Source: JANQPX01 sp050633905 (GTDB lineage: Bacteria > Pseudomonadota > Alphaproteobacteria > Geminicoccales > Geminicoccaceae). From it: 64,000 nucleotides of DNA. Shown piece after piece: positions 55,471 through 63,502 of the stretch. The first letter of the stretch is position 1, and the number at the start of each line of letters is the position of its first letter. A model generated the notes under the pieces. That model was not told where the DNA came from. It saw nothing but the letters and a program-made list of their open reading frames with translations, and did not search any database. The position numbers and the translations under genes are program-made. The stretch spans positions 25,777-89,776 of the forward strand of contig JBOEHJ010000014.1 in NCBI GenBank assembly GCA_050633905.1, written 5' to 3'.

Positions 55471-55500
55471 CATCCGGACGCCTCCTCCGACGCCCGGATG
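55471..55500 (-). terminator. Hairpin after the RTX gene
   Basis: On the minus strand, CATCCGGGCG, loop of ten bases, CGTCCGGATG: ten pairs with one G-T wobble, about 15 bases after the RTX stop. There is no T-run. It separates the RTX gene from the mdh operon promoter region. Confidence 0.45.
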
Positions 55501-55514
55501 AATTCTGCCCCCGA

Positions 55515-58292
55515 TCAGGCGATCACGGTACCGTTACTGGCGGCTTCTTCCACCGTGGTCACCCCGACCGGATCGACCAGCGTGACATAGGGAATGAAGG
55601 CAAAATCACCACCGCCTCCATCGACATCGACACTGATCTCGACATTGTTGCCGACCTGGTTGAACTGGACGAAATCTTCGATGTTGCCGCTGCCGGCATC
55701 GTTACCGAGGAGATCGCCGAAGTTTAACACGTCCCCTTCCTCGGCGTTGAAGCCTTCTATCCTGTCACCGCGTTCAGTGATCGAGAAGTAGCGGTGTTCG
55801 TCGGCCCCGTCGCCCCCGTTCAATGTGTCCGCGCCTGGTCCACCGATTAGGATGTCATCACCACCATCGCCGAAGAGAAAATCGTTGCCGAGGCCACCGT
55901 CGAGGATGTCGTTGCCACTATCGCCGAAGAGATTATCATCTCCGCCGCGACCGGCAATCGCATTGTCAGCACCGTTTTCGCCAGCAAGCGTATCGCCAGC
56001 CTCCGTCCCGATGTCAGCGGTCAGGCTGGTCGGTGCCAAGGTAACAACTTCGGTATTGCTGCTGTTTCCGGCTTCGTCGATGACCTCGAAGCTAAGTTCA
56101 CGCTCACCCTCACCTTCGCCGAATTCGAACTGCAATCCACGCAGGACTTCCTGATAGCTTTCGATGGGCGCGACACCTTCGAGCACCAGGCGACCAGCAG
56201 TTCCATCTTCGGTCAAGGTGATACCGGTGCCGTCAAGCGATGTCGTGATCTGCAGGAGATCACCGGCCCCGGCGCCATTGCTGATCTCGATCACCGCCTT
56301 GCTTAAATTGGCATCGTCAGCGTCGACGATGGTGGCATCGACCGCCACCTCCAGATTGGCGAATGGCAGGCTGGAGACCGCCTTCGGTGTTGGCAACACA
56401 TCGACAACGGTATCGTTGAAGTCATTGTCGCCCTGGCCAAGCCGGACATCTTCAAACGCGATCGTCAGCCCGGCACCATCTGGAACGAGGCCCGAAATCA
56501 CCTGACCGCCGCCGCCGGGATTGAGTTGGTTAGACGATCCAGCCGGTGAACTGGTATCGATTGCATGGAAGACGTCTTGGTGGACAATAGATCCATCGGC
56601 AAGCAATGTTGGCGGTTCACTATCAAATATCGTTGCCGCGGCCCCCTCACTATTTTGGAACCCGAGGATTTCGGTCCCGTCCAAGTCAGCTTTTCGGCCA
56701 CCATCAACCACAAGAAAGAGGCCGAATTCGGTCCCTGGTGGTAGATCAAGCCCCGGATAGAGTTCGCTCAACAACACCTGATCCCCGGGGCTGAGCGTTC
56801 CGCCCCCCGGTCGGATGAAAGCATGTTGCTGGTTGCCGTTCTCGTCGACGAACACTTCGCTATGCTCGACAGCAGCGAAGGCGAGTTTCGGATCCAAAAT
56901 CTCACCGTTCTCACCAATGAGATAGACGCCGACGCTGTTCTGGAAGAGAGCAACTTCATCGCGAAAGATGATCGCGGCATCGCCTCCTTCACCGACCACC
57001 AGATTGCCGCTGGCAACACCATTGATATTTTGATCTGTGATCGTCTTTCCTTCAGCGAGCTCCGGCAACGGGGCTGCTTCGACGAAGACGGGCCCGCCAA
57101 CAGTCACTTCACCAATCTCGACCGAGATATTGGCGTTGATGCTGATCTGCGGCGGCTGATTGATAGGCTCCACCGGTATGCCCGGATCACCTGGGTCTCC
57201 AGGATCGCCAGGGATATTGGGATCGATCGCCTCGATCCCGCCATCGCCGAGACTGCTAAGCGTGTCATTCCCGCCCGCATCCGCGAGAATGCGCTCCTCA
57301 GTCCCGAAGGCAAGGGCTGTCGGCGCTTGGGGGCCGATAGCATCCAGGCCCGTGCCGATCGTGCCTGGATCGAAGGGCGTAAACCCAGCCCCGCCGCCAT
57401 GTTCTGGACCACCAGGTCCCGCAGTTGGCTGGACCTCAAAAGGATTGATGCTCCCATCACCGGCCTCGGCGAACTGCACCAGGCCGTCGCCCGGCTGATC
57501 ATCGGTATCGATCGAGGCTAGAAGAATCGTGCCACCCTCGAATGGCCCTTTATCGGCAATCGTCAGCGTTACCGGGCTGTCATTCTCCGAGGCGGCGACG
57601 AAGTCTTCTAAGAAGATCATGCGCCCGTCTTCGGCAATGATCAAAAGCCCACCGTCAACGCGGAGCAGCTCAGGCTCAAGAAAAGTTGCATCGCGTATAT
57701 CGACCTGCTGACCGGGCGTGGCGGTAATCTGAATGCGCTGGCCCGCAGCCGGCGGCTCGACGATGACCTGATCACCGGAAAGTTGGACGATATCTAGTGC
57801 CATGCCATCAGAACAGGATCGGGCAACATCAACGAGCTCATCGCGACCAAGACCCTCAAGCACAGGCCGCGAAATCTGGCCCTCATTGGGGTTGACGAAA
57901 ATATGAGCCTTCGCATCTGCCGTATTACCAGCCCCATCATCGACGACGTAGCTGATTTCCTGCAGGCCGGCACCATCCGGCGAGAAACGGATCGAACCAT
58001 CTTCAGCGATGGACGCCTCGCCGCTTTCAGGCTGTGACAGGGCAATGATTTCCAGATCCAGACCATTGGCCTGGTCATTCTCCAGGACCGGCAGCCTCAA
58101 CGTCGTCTGTTGATCTGTAACAGTACAATCATGCGCGGCATCCGGCAGGCTGTCGCGCTGGCTGACCGTTGTGGCAGACGAATCGGCGGGACTGTCACCC
58201 ACAGCCAGCGTGTCGTCGTTCTGAGCTACCGTCACATCATTGCTGGCATCGTTGGTTTCTTGAGCGTTCGGATCAGTGAGGTTTTTAGCCAT
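55515..58292 (-). CDS. Large acidic RTX protein with DUF4114, probably type I secreted
   Basis: About 925 residues without a signal peptide. Near the N-terminus is a cadherin-like module (LPVLENDQANGLDLEII to SYVVDDGAGNTADAKAHIFV, about 70-150). The middle holds a DUF4114-like domain (about 430-640) ending in DNDFNDTVVDV, an acidic metal-binding loop. Nonapeptide calcium repeats (GGRGGDDNLFGDSGNDILDG and following, about 775-835) precede a C-terminal region typical of type I secretion signals. Such proteins act as adhesins or matrix proteins. A GGAG lies six bases before the chosen ATG. No type I secretion genes are in the window. Confidence 0.78.
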   Translation of the reverse strand: MAKNLTDPNAQETNDASNDVTVAQNDDTLAVGDSPADSSATTVSQRDSLPDAAHDCTVTDQQTTLRLPVLENDQANGLDLEIIALSQPESGEASIAEDGSIRFSPDGAGLQEISYVVDDGAGNTADAKAHIFVNPNEGQISRPVLEGLGRDELVDVARSCSDGMALDIVQLSGDQVIVEPPAAGQRIQITATPGQQVDIRDATFLEPELLRVDGGLLIIAEDGRMIFLEDFVAASENDSPVTLTIADKGPFEGGTILLASIDTDDQPGDGLVQFAEAGDGSINPFEVQPTAGPGGPEHGGGAGFTPFDPGTIGTGLDAIGPQAPTALAFGTEERILADAGGNDTLSSLGDGGIEAIDPNIPGDPGDPGDPGIPVEPINQPPQISINANISVEIGEVTVGGPVFVEAAPLPELAEGKTITDQNINGVASGNLVVGEGGDAAIIFRDEVALFQNSVGVYLIGENGEILDPKLAFAAVEHSEVFVDENGNQQHAFIRPGGGTLSPGDQVLLSELYPGLDLPPGTEFGLFLVVDGGRKADLDGTEILGFQNSEGAAATIFDSEPPTLLADGSIVHQDVFHAIDTSSPAGSSNQLNPGGGGQVISGLVPDGAGLTIAFEDVRLGQGDNDFNDTVVDVLPTPKAVSSLPFANLEVAVDATIVDADDANLSKAVIEISNGAGAGDLLQITTSLDGTGITLTEDGTAGRLVLEGVAPIESYQEVLRGLQFEFGEGEGERELSFEVIDEAGNSSNTEVVTLAPTSLTADIGTEAGDTLAGENGADNAIAGRGGDDNLFGDSGNDILDGGLGNDFLFGDGGDDILIGGPGADTLNGGDGADEHRYFSITERGDRIEGFNAEEGDVLNFGDLLGNDAGSGNIEDFVQFNQVGNNVEISVDVDGGGGDFAFIPYVTLVDPVGVTTVEEAASNGTVIA

Positions 58293-58464
58293 AGAAATCT
58301 CCATGCCACCGGTTCGAGGACATCATCCGGCGGTTTCCCCTCTAGATATAAAGTAGTTTTGTTACGCGAATTTTAATTTACATCCTTTATCAGAACAATT
58401 CGGATATCAATTGTTACGGCGTACCATAGTATGTTTATCAAGCGATGATGGGTCTGTTCTGGTC

Positions 58465-59076
58465 ATGATTCGAAAAACCATGCGCATAGGCGAGATTCGC
58501 ACCTCGATCAAATTGGAGCAGGATTTCTGGAACTATTTGAAAGAGGTTGCCGATGGTCGATCGATCCGGTTGTCTAGGCTTGTCAATGACATAGCCGAGG
58601 CGACGCCGGAGCGAACCAACCTCGCTTCGACCTTGCGGACCTTTGCCCTTCTTCACGCCCAACTCCGCGTGCAGGGGCTGGATCAGGAAGTGGAAAAGCT
58701 GCGCCTCGCGGGTAACAGCGCCGATCTCACGCGCGTGCTCGATTCCTGTCCAATGCCATGCCTGCTGCTGACGACGGAGCGCGAAGTTCGTCGCGCCAAT
58801 CATGCCTTCGTCGCCTGGCTCAATCTCGATCCCCAAGCCGTCCTGGGACAGCGCGTCGATAATCTGATGATCCTGAGAGGCCCAGGGATGAACACGCTCT
58901 GGCAACGGATCTTTGATGAGGGATCGCGCGAGGAGCGCTTCAATGCGACCTATGTCTCGCCAGGCCGGGTTCGAACTGCCCAGGCAATGGCTGTCGGCCT
59001 TTCGAAGGATGAGGAAAACCCACAAAAGCACCAAGCCTGCCTCGTCATTTTCGAAACCCTCGCCGGCCGTGTCTAA
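58465..59076 (+). CDS. Ribbon-helix-helix plus PAS domain protein
   Basis: About 203 residues. The N-terminus IRTSIKLEQDFWNYLKEVAD followed by SIRLSRLVNDIAEA fits the RHH_4 ribbon-helix-helix DNA-binding family of alphaproteobacteria. A helical linker follows (about 50-90), then a PAS domain (about 95-195, with LDSCPMPCLLLTTEREVRRA and FVAWLNLDPQAVLGQRVDNL). No output domain is seen, so it may be a small sensory repressor or activator. It is divergent from the RTX gene across a 172-base AT-rich gap and could control it. The stop TAA is the first triplet of a dispersed repeat. I used the ATG at 58465 rather than a TTG at 58411. Confidence 0.7.
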   Translation: MIRKTMRIGEIRTSIKLEQDFWNYLKEVADGRSIRLSRLVNDIAEATPERTNLASTLRTFALLHAQLRVQGLDQEVEKLRLAGNSADLTRVLDSCPMPCLLLTTEREVRRANHAFVAWLNLDPQAVLGQRVDNLMILRGPGMNTLWQRIFDEGSREERFNATYVSPGRVRTAQAMAVGLSKDEENPQKHQACLVIFETLAGRV

Positions 59077-59158
59077 TGGTGTGACCGCGTCATTGGGTTG
59101 CAACCGCCTTCGAAGACAGCGCTAGGCAATGGAGAGGTATGCAGCCCTTTGTCGGCAT
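59074..59158 (+). repeat. Stop-codon-anchored repeat, copy 9
   Basis: Starts with the TAA stop of the RHH-PAS gene: TAATGGTGTGACCGCGTCA. The outer arm pairs are lost but the inner ones remain. TTCGAAGACAGCGCTAGG, GGTATGCAGCC and CTTTGTCGGCAT are conserved. Confidence 0.7.
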
Positions 59159-59335
59159 AAATGGGGAACGTTTTGATACGAACCCATGAAAGCCGCCTAA
59201 CTAAGGTCACGTGCACCCTTCCGGCCATTCGATAGAAAGCGCTGACAATATTGAGGCCTCTAGCAGGCAGGTGGATTGGATCGACTTAACAGGAAAATGC
59301 TCTAGAACTGGTGCTTGCACAGTCTGGAGGTTGTC

Positions 59336-60343
59336 ATGGAGCCGGTACGGTTCGGCGTTATCAGCACGGCGAAGATCGCTTTAGAACGGGTCATCCCCGC
59401 AATGCAGCAAGGGGCCCATACGCGGATCGACGCGATCGCGTCGCGTGATCTGGAAAAAGCGAAGGCCGTGGCGGAGCAATTCAGTATTCCGAAAGCCTAT
59501 GGCTCCTATGAAGAGCTCCTCGCTGATCCCGAGATCGAAGCCGTTTACAATCCACTGCCCAATCATCTGCATGTGCCTCTCTCGATCAACGCGGCGAGAG
59601 TGGGAAAGCATGTGCTTTGCGAAAAACCGATTGCGCTCGATGCCAAGGAAGCCGAAACCCTGATCAATGTCAGGGAGGAAACCGGCGTTGTCATCGCCGA
59701 AGCCTTCATGGTCCGCCACCATCCCCAATGGATAAAGGCGAGAGAGCTTGTGCGCGCCGGGCGCATTGGCACGCTTCGGGTGATCCAGGCAAGCTTCAGC
59801 TATATGAATGTCGATCCGGAAAACGTGCGCAATCAAGCGGCAATCGGCGGCGGTGGCCTCTATGACATCGGCTGCTATCCGATCGTCACCACAAGGTTCA
59901 TCTTCGGCGCCGAGCCGGTACGCGCTATCGGCCTGCTGGAGCGCGATCCAAGCTTCCATACAGATCGTTTCTGCTCGGCAATCCTGCATTTTCCCGAAGG
60001 CCAGGCTCAATTCACCTGCTCCACCCAGCTCGTGCCGCAACAGCGCATGCAGATACTCGGCAGCGAAGGCCGGATCGAGCTCGATATTCCCTTCACACCG
60101 CTCGAGGAAGAAACGTCACGGGTTCTCCTGGCTGACGGCAGCCATCGGGGTTTTGCTAGCATCGAGGAATTTACCTTCGAGGGGATCAATCAATATACCC
60201 TGCAAGGTGATCACTTTGCACGCGTCATCAGAGGCGAGGAAATCCTCGATTTTCCGCTTGAAGATGCGATCAAGAACATGGCGGTTATCGATGCCATCTA
60301 CCGATCAGGCGAAACCGGCGGATGGGAAACCGTCCGTGGCTGA
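59336..60343 (+). CDS. Gfo/Idh/MocA family oxidoreductase
   Basis: About 335 residues. The Rossmann domain begins RFGVISTAKIALERVIPAM, and the sugar-binding EKP motif is CEKPIALDAKEAETLINVR. GGGGLYDIGCYPI contains the conserved Gly-Asp and His/Tyr site. Relatives oxidise sugars, inositols or related compounds with NAD(P); the substrate is not known. A strong GGAGG lies before the ATG at 59336. The ABC ATPase gene overlaps its end by eight bases, so they are probably one transcript. Confidence 0.86.
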   Translation: MEPVRFGVISTAKIALERVIPAMQQGAHTRIDAIASRDLEKAKAVAEQFSIPKAYGSYEELLADPEIEAVYNPLPNHLHVPLSINAARVGKHVLCEKPIALDAKEAETLINVREETGVVIAEAFMVRHHPQWIKARELVRAGRIGTLRVIQASFSYMNVDPENVRNQAAIGGGGLYDIGCYPIVTTRFIFGAEPVRAIGLLERDPSFHTDRFCSAILHFPEGQAQFTCSTQLVPQQRMQILGSEGRIELDIPFTPLEEETSRVLLADGSHRGFASIEEFTFEGINQYTLQGDHFARVIRGEEILDFPLEDAIKNMAVIDAIYRSGETGGWETVRG

Positions 60344-61352
60344 CGCAGCGGCGGTTATCCCGCAACACACATCCGACCATCCCATAAGCATCGGTGAACG
60401 TTATGGCACGCCGCCTTTGGCCATTGAGATCAAAGGCCTGAGAAAGACCTATGCTGGCAGGAAGAAGCAGGCGCCGAAGGAAGCCCTAAAAGGGATCGAC
60501 CTCGCTGTGCCGCGAGGCTCGATCTTCGGCCTTTTGGGACCAAATGGTGCCGGCAAGTCGACCTTGATCAATATCCTTGCCGGCCTGGTGGTTAAAACCG
60601 GCGGCTCTGCGCGCATCTGGGATTTCGATATCGAGACCAATCCCAGACGCGCAAGACGCTCGATCGGCGTGGTGCCCCAGGAACTCAATCTCGACGCTTT
60701 CTTCACCCCCAGGGAGGCCCTGGATATTCAAGCCGGGCTCTACGGTGTTCCCAAAAGGGACCGGCGGGTGATGGATGTGCTCGAGGCCGTTGGGCTGGAC
60801 GACAAGGCGGATGCCTATTCGCGCACGCTCTCAGGGGGCATGCGCCGTCGCCTTTTGGTGGCCAAGGCGTTAATCCACGAACCGCCGGTCGTCATCCTTG
60901 ATGAGCCCACTGCCGGCGTCGATGTCGATCTTCGACGGTCCTTGTGGAACCATATGCGCGAACTCAACCGCCGCGGCGTTACTGTGGTGCTCACCACCCA
61001 CTACCTCGAAGAGGCCGAAACGATGTGCGATCAGATCGCCATCATCGACCAGGGCCAGCTCGTCGCCTGCGGCGAAACCAAGACATTGATCCAAAAGCTC
61101 GACGAAAAAAAGCTGACCGTCACCTTGATCGACCCGATCAGCACGTTGCCCGAATGCTTGGCCAGTCTAGGCGCTGTTCTCATCGGTGATCATCGTCTGG
61201 AAGTTCATTACCGGCCGAGCCAGGCACGGATTGGTGAGCTCCTGCAACAAGTCCAGACAGCAGGGCTGACGATCCGTGATGTCGCAACCTCGGAAGCGGA
61301 CCTGGAAGAACTCTTCGTCCGCCTGACAGGCCGGCCCGACGATCAAGCCTAG
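60336..61352 (+). CDS. ABC transporter ATP-binding protein (ABC-2 type)
   Basis: About 338 residues from a GTG that overlaps the oxidoreductase gene. An N-terminal extension of about 30 residues is followed by Walker A GPNGAGKSTL, signature LSGGMRRRLLVAKAL, Walker B VVILDEPTAGVD and the H-loop TTHYLEE. A C-terminal domain (about 250-338) follows, as in NodI/CcmA-like ABC-2 exporters. Such ATPases need a membrane partner, usually encoded next; here no permease gene follows. The stop TAG begins a dispersed repeat. Confidence 0.88.
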   Translation: MADAAAVIPQHTSDHPISIGERYGTPPLAIEIKGLRKTYAGRKKQAPKEALKGIDLAVPRGSIFGLLGPNGAGKSTLINILAGLVVKTGGSARIWDFDIETNPRRARRSIGVVPQELNLDAFFTPREALDIQAGLYGVPKRDRRVMDVLEAVGLDDKADAYSRTLSGGMRRRLLVAKALIHEPPVVILDEPTAGVDVDLRRSLWNHMRELNRRGVTVVLTTHYLEEAETMCDQIAIIDQGQLVACGETKTLIQKLDEKKLTVTLIDPISTLPECLASLGAVLIGDHRLEVHYRPSQARIGELLQQVQTAGLTIRDVATSEADLEELFVRLTGRPDDQA

Positions 61353-61435
61353 TGGTGTGACAAAATAATTTGGTTTTGGGCATCGTCGAAGAACGAACCC
61401 GGTATTCCATGGCTATGCAGCCATTTGTTAGGATG
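61350..61435 (+). repeat. Stop-codon-anchored repeat, copy 10
   Basis: Starts with the ABC gene stop: TAGTGGTGTGAC. The first hairpin is broken (ACAAA), but the second is perfect here: GGCT, loop ATGC, AGCC. TCGTCGAAGAACGAACCC lies between. Confidence 0.7.
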
Positions 61436-61565
61436 GCGTTGGGTGTTATACTAGAAAGTCACACCATCGGGGCTTGCTGGCCAGGACGGGTTTAGGACGA
61501 GGCGACTTCGTCAGGCCTGAAAGGTGGTCATCTCACGGCCTTCATACCCATCGACTGAAGATGTT

Positions 61566-62051
61566 TTATTCTCTGGCGCGGCGCTCGAGCACGCTTTCTT
61601 CGCGGACAGTAATGGCAAGCTGGCGCTGGGCCACCCGTTTCTTGGAATCGGCGACCTCAATGGTGACCAGATGCTCACCCGCGGGGATCTCGGCCTTCGG
61701 CGCGTTGATGCCCTCCTTGGTCGCATAATTGGCGATGTCCTTGGTGATATCCGCCTCGATGACGCCAATCGCCGTCTTGCTCACCACCGTCACCTTCAAG
61801 GTTTCGAGAACAACAGTCGTACCCAGTTCTGGTTCGAAGGAAATCTCAATGCCTAGGGGCGAAAGATAGGTGCCACCTTCCTCCGGCGAAAGAAGGATGA
61901 TGTCGACACCGCCTTCAGCGGGGTTAACGGCCTTGACCGGCTCGTCAAGTTCCGCACCAACCTTGCCGATATCGGCAGCTTGAACCGAAAAAGACGAGAA
62001 CAGCACGGCCATCAACGGCCAACGACGAAAAGTGCCAGAAAAGATCGACAT
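61566..62051 (-). CDS. Secreted protein of unknown function
   Basis: About 161 residues from the ATG at 62051, which has GGAG upstream. A signal peptide (RRWPLMAVLFSSFSVQAADI) precedes a mature domain with an Ig/carbohydrate-like beta pattern (GGVDIILLSPEEGGTYLSPL, then VVLETLKVTVVSKTAIG, GEHLVTIEVADSKKRVAQRQ). I recognise no family. It probably acts in the periplasm. An open frame reaches back to 62240 but contains no good start or ribosome site. Confidence 0.6.
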   Translation of the reverse strand: MSIFSGTFRRWPLMAVLFSSFSVQAADIGKVGAELDEPVKAVNPAEGGVDIILLSPEEGGTYLSPLGIEISFEPELGTTVVLETLKVTVVSKTAIGVIEADITKDIANYATKEGINAPKAEIPAGEHLVTIEVADSKKRVAQRQLAITVREESVLERRARE

Positions 62052-62348
62052 GAGGACACTCCACAGGATCACTTGCGATTTCTGACCAAGCCCTGCGCCG
62101 TCCCCGCCAGCGGAACTTGTCCAATCGATAGGCCTATACGTGAGGTCTAACGTCACAATATTCAACATCTTTAGCCGATCGGCTGCTATTCGTTCACGAG
62201 ATGTTGTTTTCCAGTCAGCACTGATCAGTACGGGTTCCATGCGCCGAAACGAACCATCTCATGTTGATCGCTCTGCACAACGATGGCTGGCGATTGGCGA
62301 CATTCGGCCCTTTCCGCGGGGGCTGGTCTGCGCTATAGGACAGGGGAT

Positions 62349-62425
62349 GCGCGCGTAGCTCAGCTGGATAGAGCGCTTGCCTCCGGAGCAAGAGGTCACA
62401 GGTTCGAATCCTGTCGTGCGCACCA
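62349..62425 (+). tRNA. tRNA-Arg (anticodon CCG)
   Basis: A 77-base cloverleaf. The acceptor GCGCGCG pairs with CGTGCGC (one G-T). The D arm starts TAGCTCAGCTGGATAGAGC, the anticodon stem CTTGC/GCAAG encloses loop CTCCGGA, and the T arm is ACAGG TTCGAAT CCTGT. CCA is encoded. Mobile-element debris begins about 20 bases downstream. Confidence 0.95.
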
Positions 62426-62440
62426 AAATTTTTATGGTCC

Positions 62441-62596
62441 AGCCCGGAGACATAGGTGACAACCTCGAGCCGAACGGGTTGTTGAATGTTTGCAGGGCTT
62501 TCTATTCCAAGTCTACGATCCGAGGTCGTAAGTCACGAAGCTTACGAGCCAAATGCCATCATCCACCTTCTTAATTCTGAGCTTTTGACCGGCGAG
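62441..62596 (-). pseudogene. Transposase C-terminal remnant (integrase-core IS)
   Basis: On the minus strand, GQKLRIKKVDDGIWLVSFVT then YDLG, followed after a frameshift and stop by VDLE and ALQTFNNPFGSRLSPMS. This is the familiar C-terminal end of IS3/IS481-like integrase-core transposases (IWLVSFMTYDLGYFDLE...NPFG...PMS). Only the last 50 residues or so remain, with at least one stop and one frameshift. The remainder has been lost at the junction with the formamidase fragment. Confidence 0.65.
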
Positions 62597-62597
62597 T

Positions 62598-63015
62598 ACG
62601 GGCGAGCCGGGCGACGAGTTCAAGATCGAGGCCTATGACTGGACCGGTGGCCAGATCGCCAATAATGACGATGCGGTGGATGTCCGCGATGTCGTCCTGG
62701 AGCTGATGCATTTCCTCTCCGGCCCGATTGGCGTCAAAGGGGCCACGCCCAGCGATCTGCTGATCGTGGAGACCCTCGATATGGATGCGAAGCCGGACAG
62801 CCTTTGGGGCTTCAACGGGTTTTTCTCGAAGTAAATTGGCCAAGGTGTCCTGACCGAGCATTTTCCAGAAGCGCAAAAATCGATCTGGGATTTACAAGGC
62901 ATGTTCACCACATCCCGCCATCGGCTGGGGGTAAAATATGTGGGGGCTCATTCTTCCGGGCTTGATCGGTTGTCTCCCGGATCAACCCATGCCCGATATG
63001 TGGAACAGCCATTAA
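62598..63015 (+). pseudogene. Formamidase/acetamidase remnant
   Basis: FKIEAYDWTGGQIANNDDAV, SGPIGVKGATPSDLL, KPDSLWGFNGFFSK, a stop TAA at 62832, then in the same frame VLTEHFPEAQKSIWDLQGMF. A frameshift near 62940 leads to GLILPGLIGCLPDQPMPDMW and a stop at 63013. These match consecutive segments of FmdA/AmdA formamidases (about residues 50-190 of about 410). The N-terminal segment is missing at a junction with the transposase remnant, and the C-terminal half is absent. The product would be non-functional. Confidence 0.75.
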
Positions 63016-63094
63016 TGCGCTTTGGTCGAAACCAACCACGCTTAAATCAAAAGAACATGAATCCATGCATAGATTTTGGAGAGGATCTCGGCAG

Positions 63095-63325
63095 ATGGGC
63101 GAAACGATTAGAAAAATACGGGCGCGGGATATCCGCTTTCCGACATCAAAGTCTCTTGATGGTTCGGATACCATGAATGAAGCGCCAGACTATTAGGCGA
63201 CCTATGTCATCATCGAAGCAAGTTCAGGCGGTGAAGGCCATGGGATGACCTTCACCATTGGACGTGGCAACGAACTTTGTGTTGCCACGGTTCAGTCGAT
63301 TGCGCCACTGCTTGTCAATAGGTAA
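63095..63325 (+). pseudogene. L-fuconate dehydratase-like (enolase superfamily) N-terminal remnant
   Basis: From an ATG at 63095: IRARDIRFPTSKSLDGSD, then APDY and a TAG stop at 63194, then ATYVIIEASSGGEGHGMTFT followed by IGRGNELCVATVQSIAPL, ending at a TAA at 63323. This is the N-terminal capping domain of the L-fuconate dehydratase / ENOSF1 group, which dehydrates acid sugars. About 75 of about 430 residues remain, with one internal stop. Confidence 0.7.
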
Positions 63326-63502
63326 GGTAAATACTCAAAGAATTTAACTAAGCTCGTCATTCTACTGGCATGAAGCTGTCGATCACCGCAGCAAACATCA
63401 TGTATCAATTGGTCTTTCCTGAAAGGAAGCGCTTCTGTCGCCCCGACAGGGCTGATCAAAGACGACGCCCTCCGATGAAGCGAGGGGCGCCGTCCCATTG
63501 AC

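Noticed and set aside
56823..57521. Plus-strand frame of 232 codons inside the RTX gene
   Set aside because: Antisense shadow of the acidic repeat-rich protein.
59808..60335. Extension of the ABC ATPase frame back to 59808
   Set aside because: It is antisense-free but lies within the oxidoreductase gene in another frame; the GTG at 60336 just before the oxidoreductase stop gives a sensible start.
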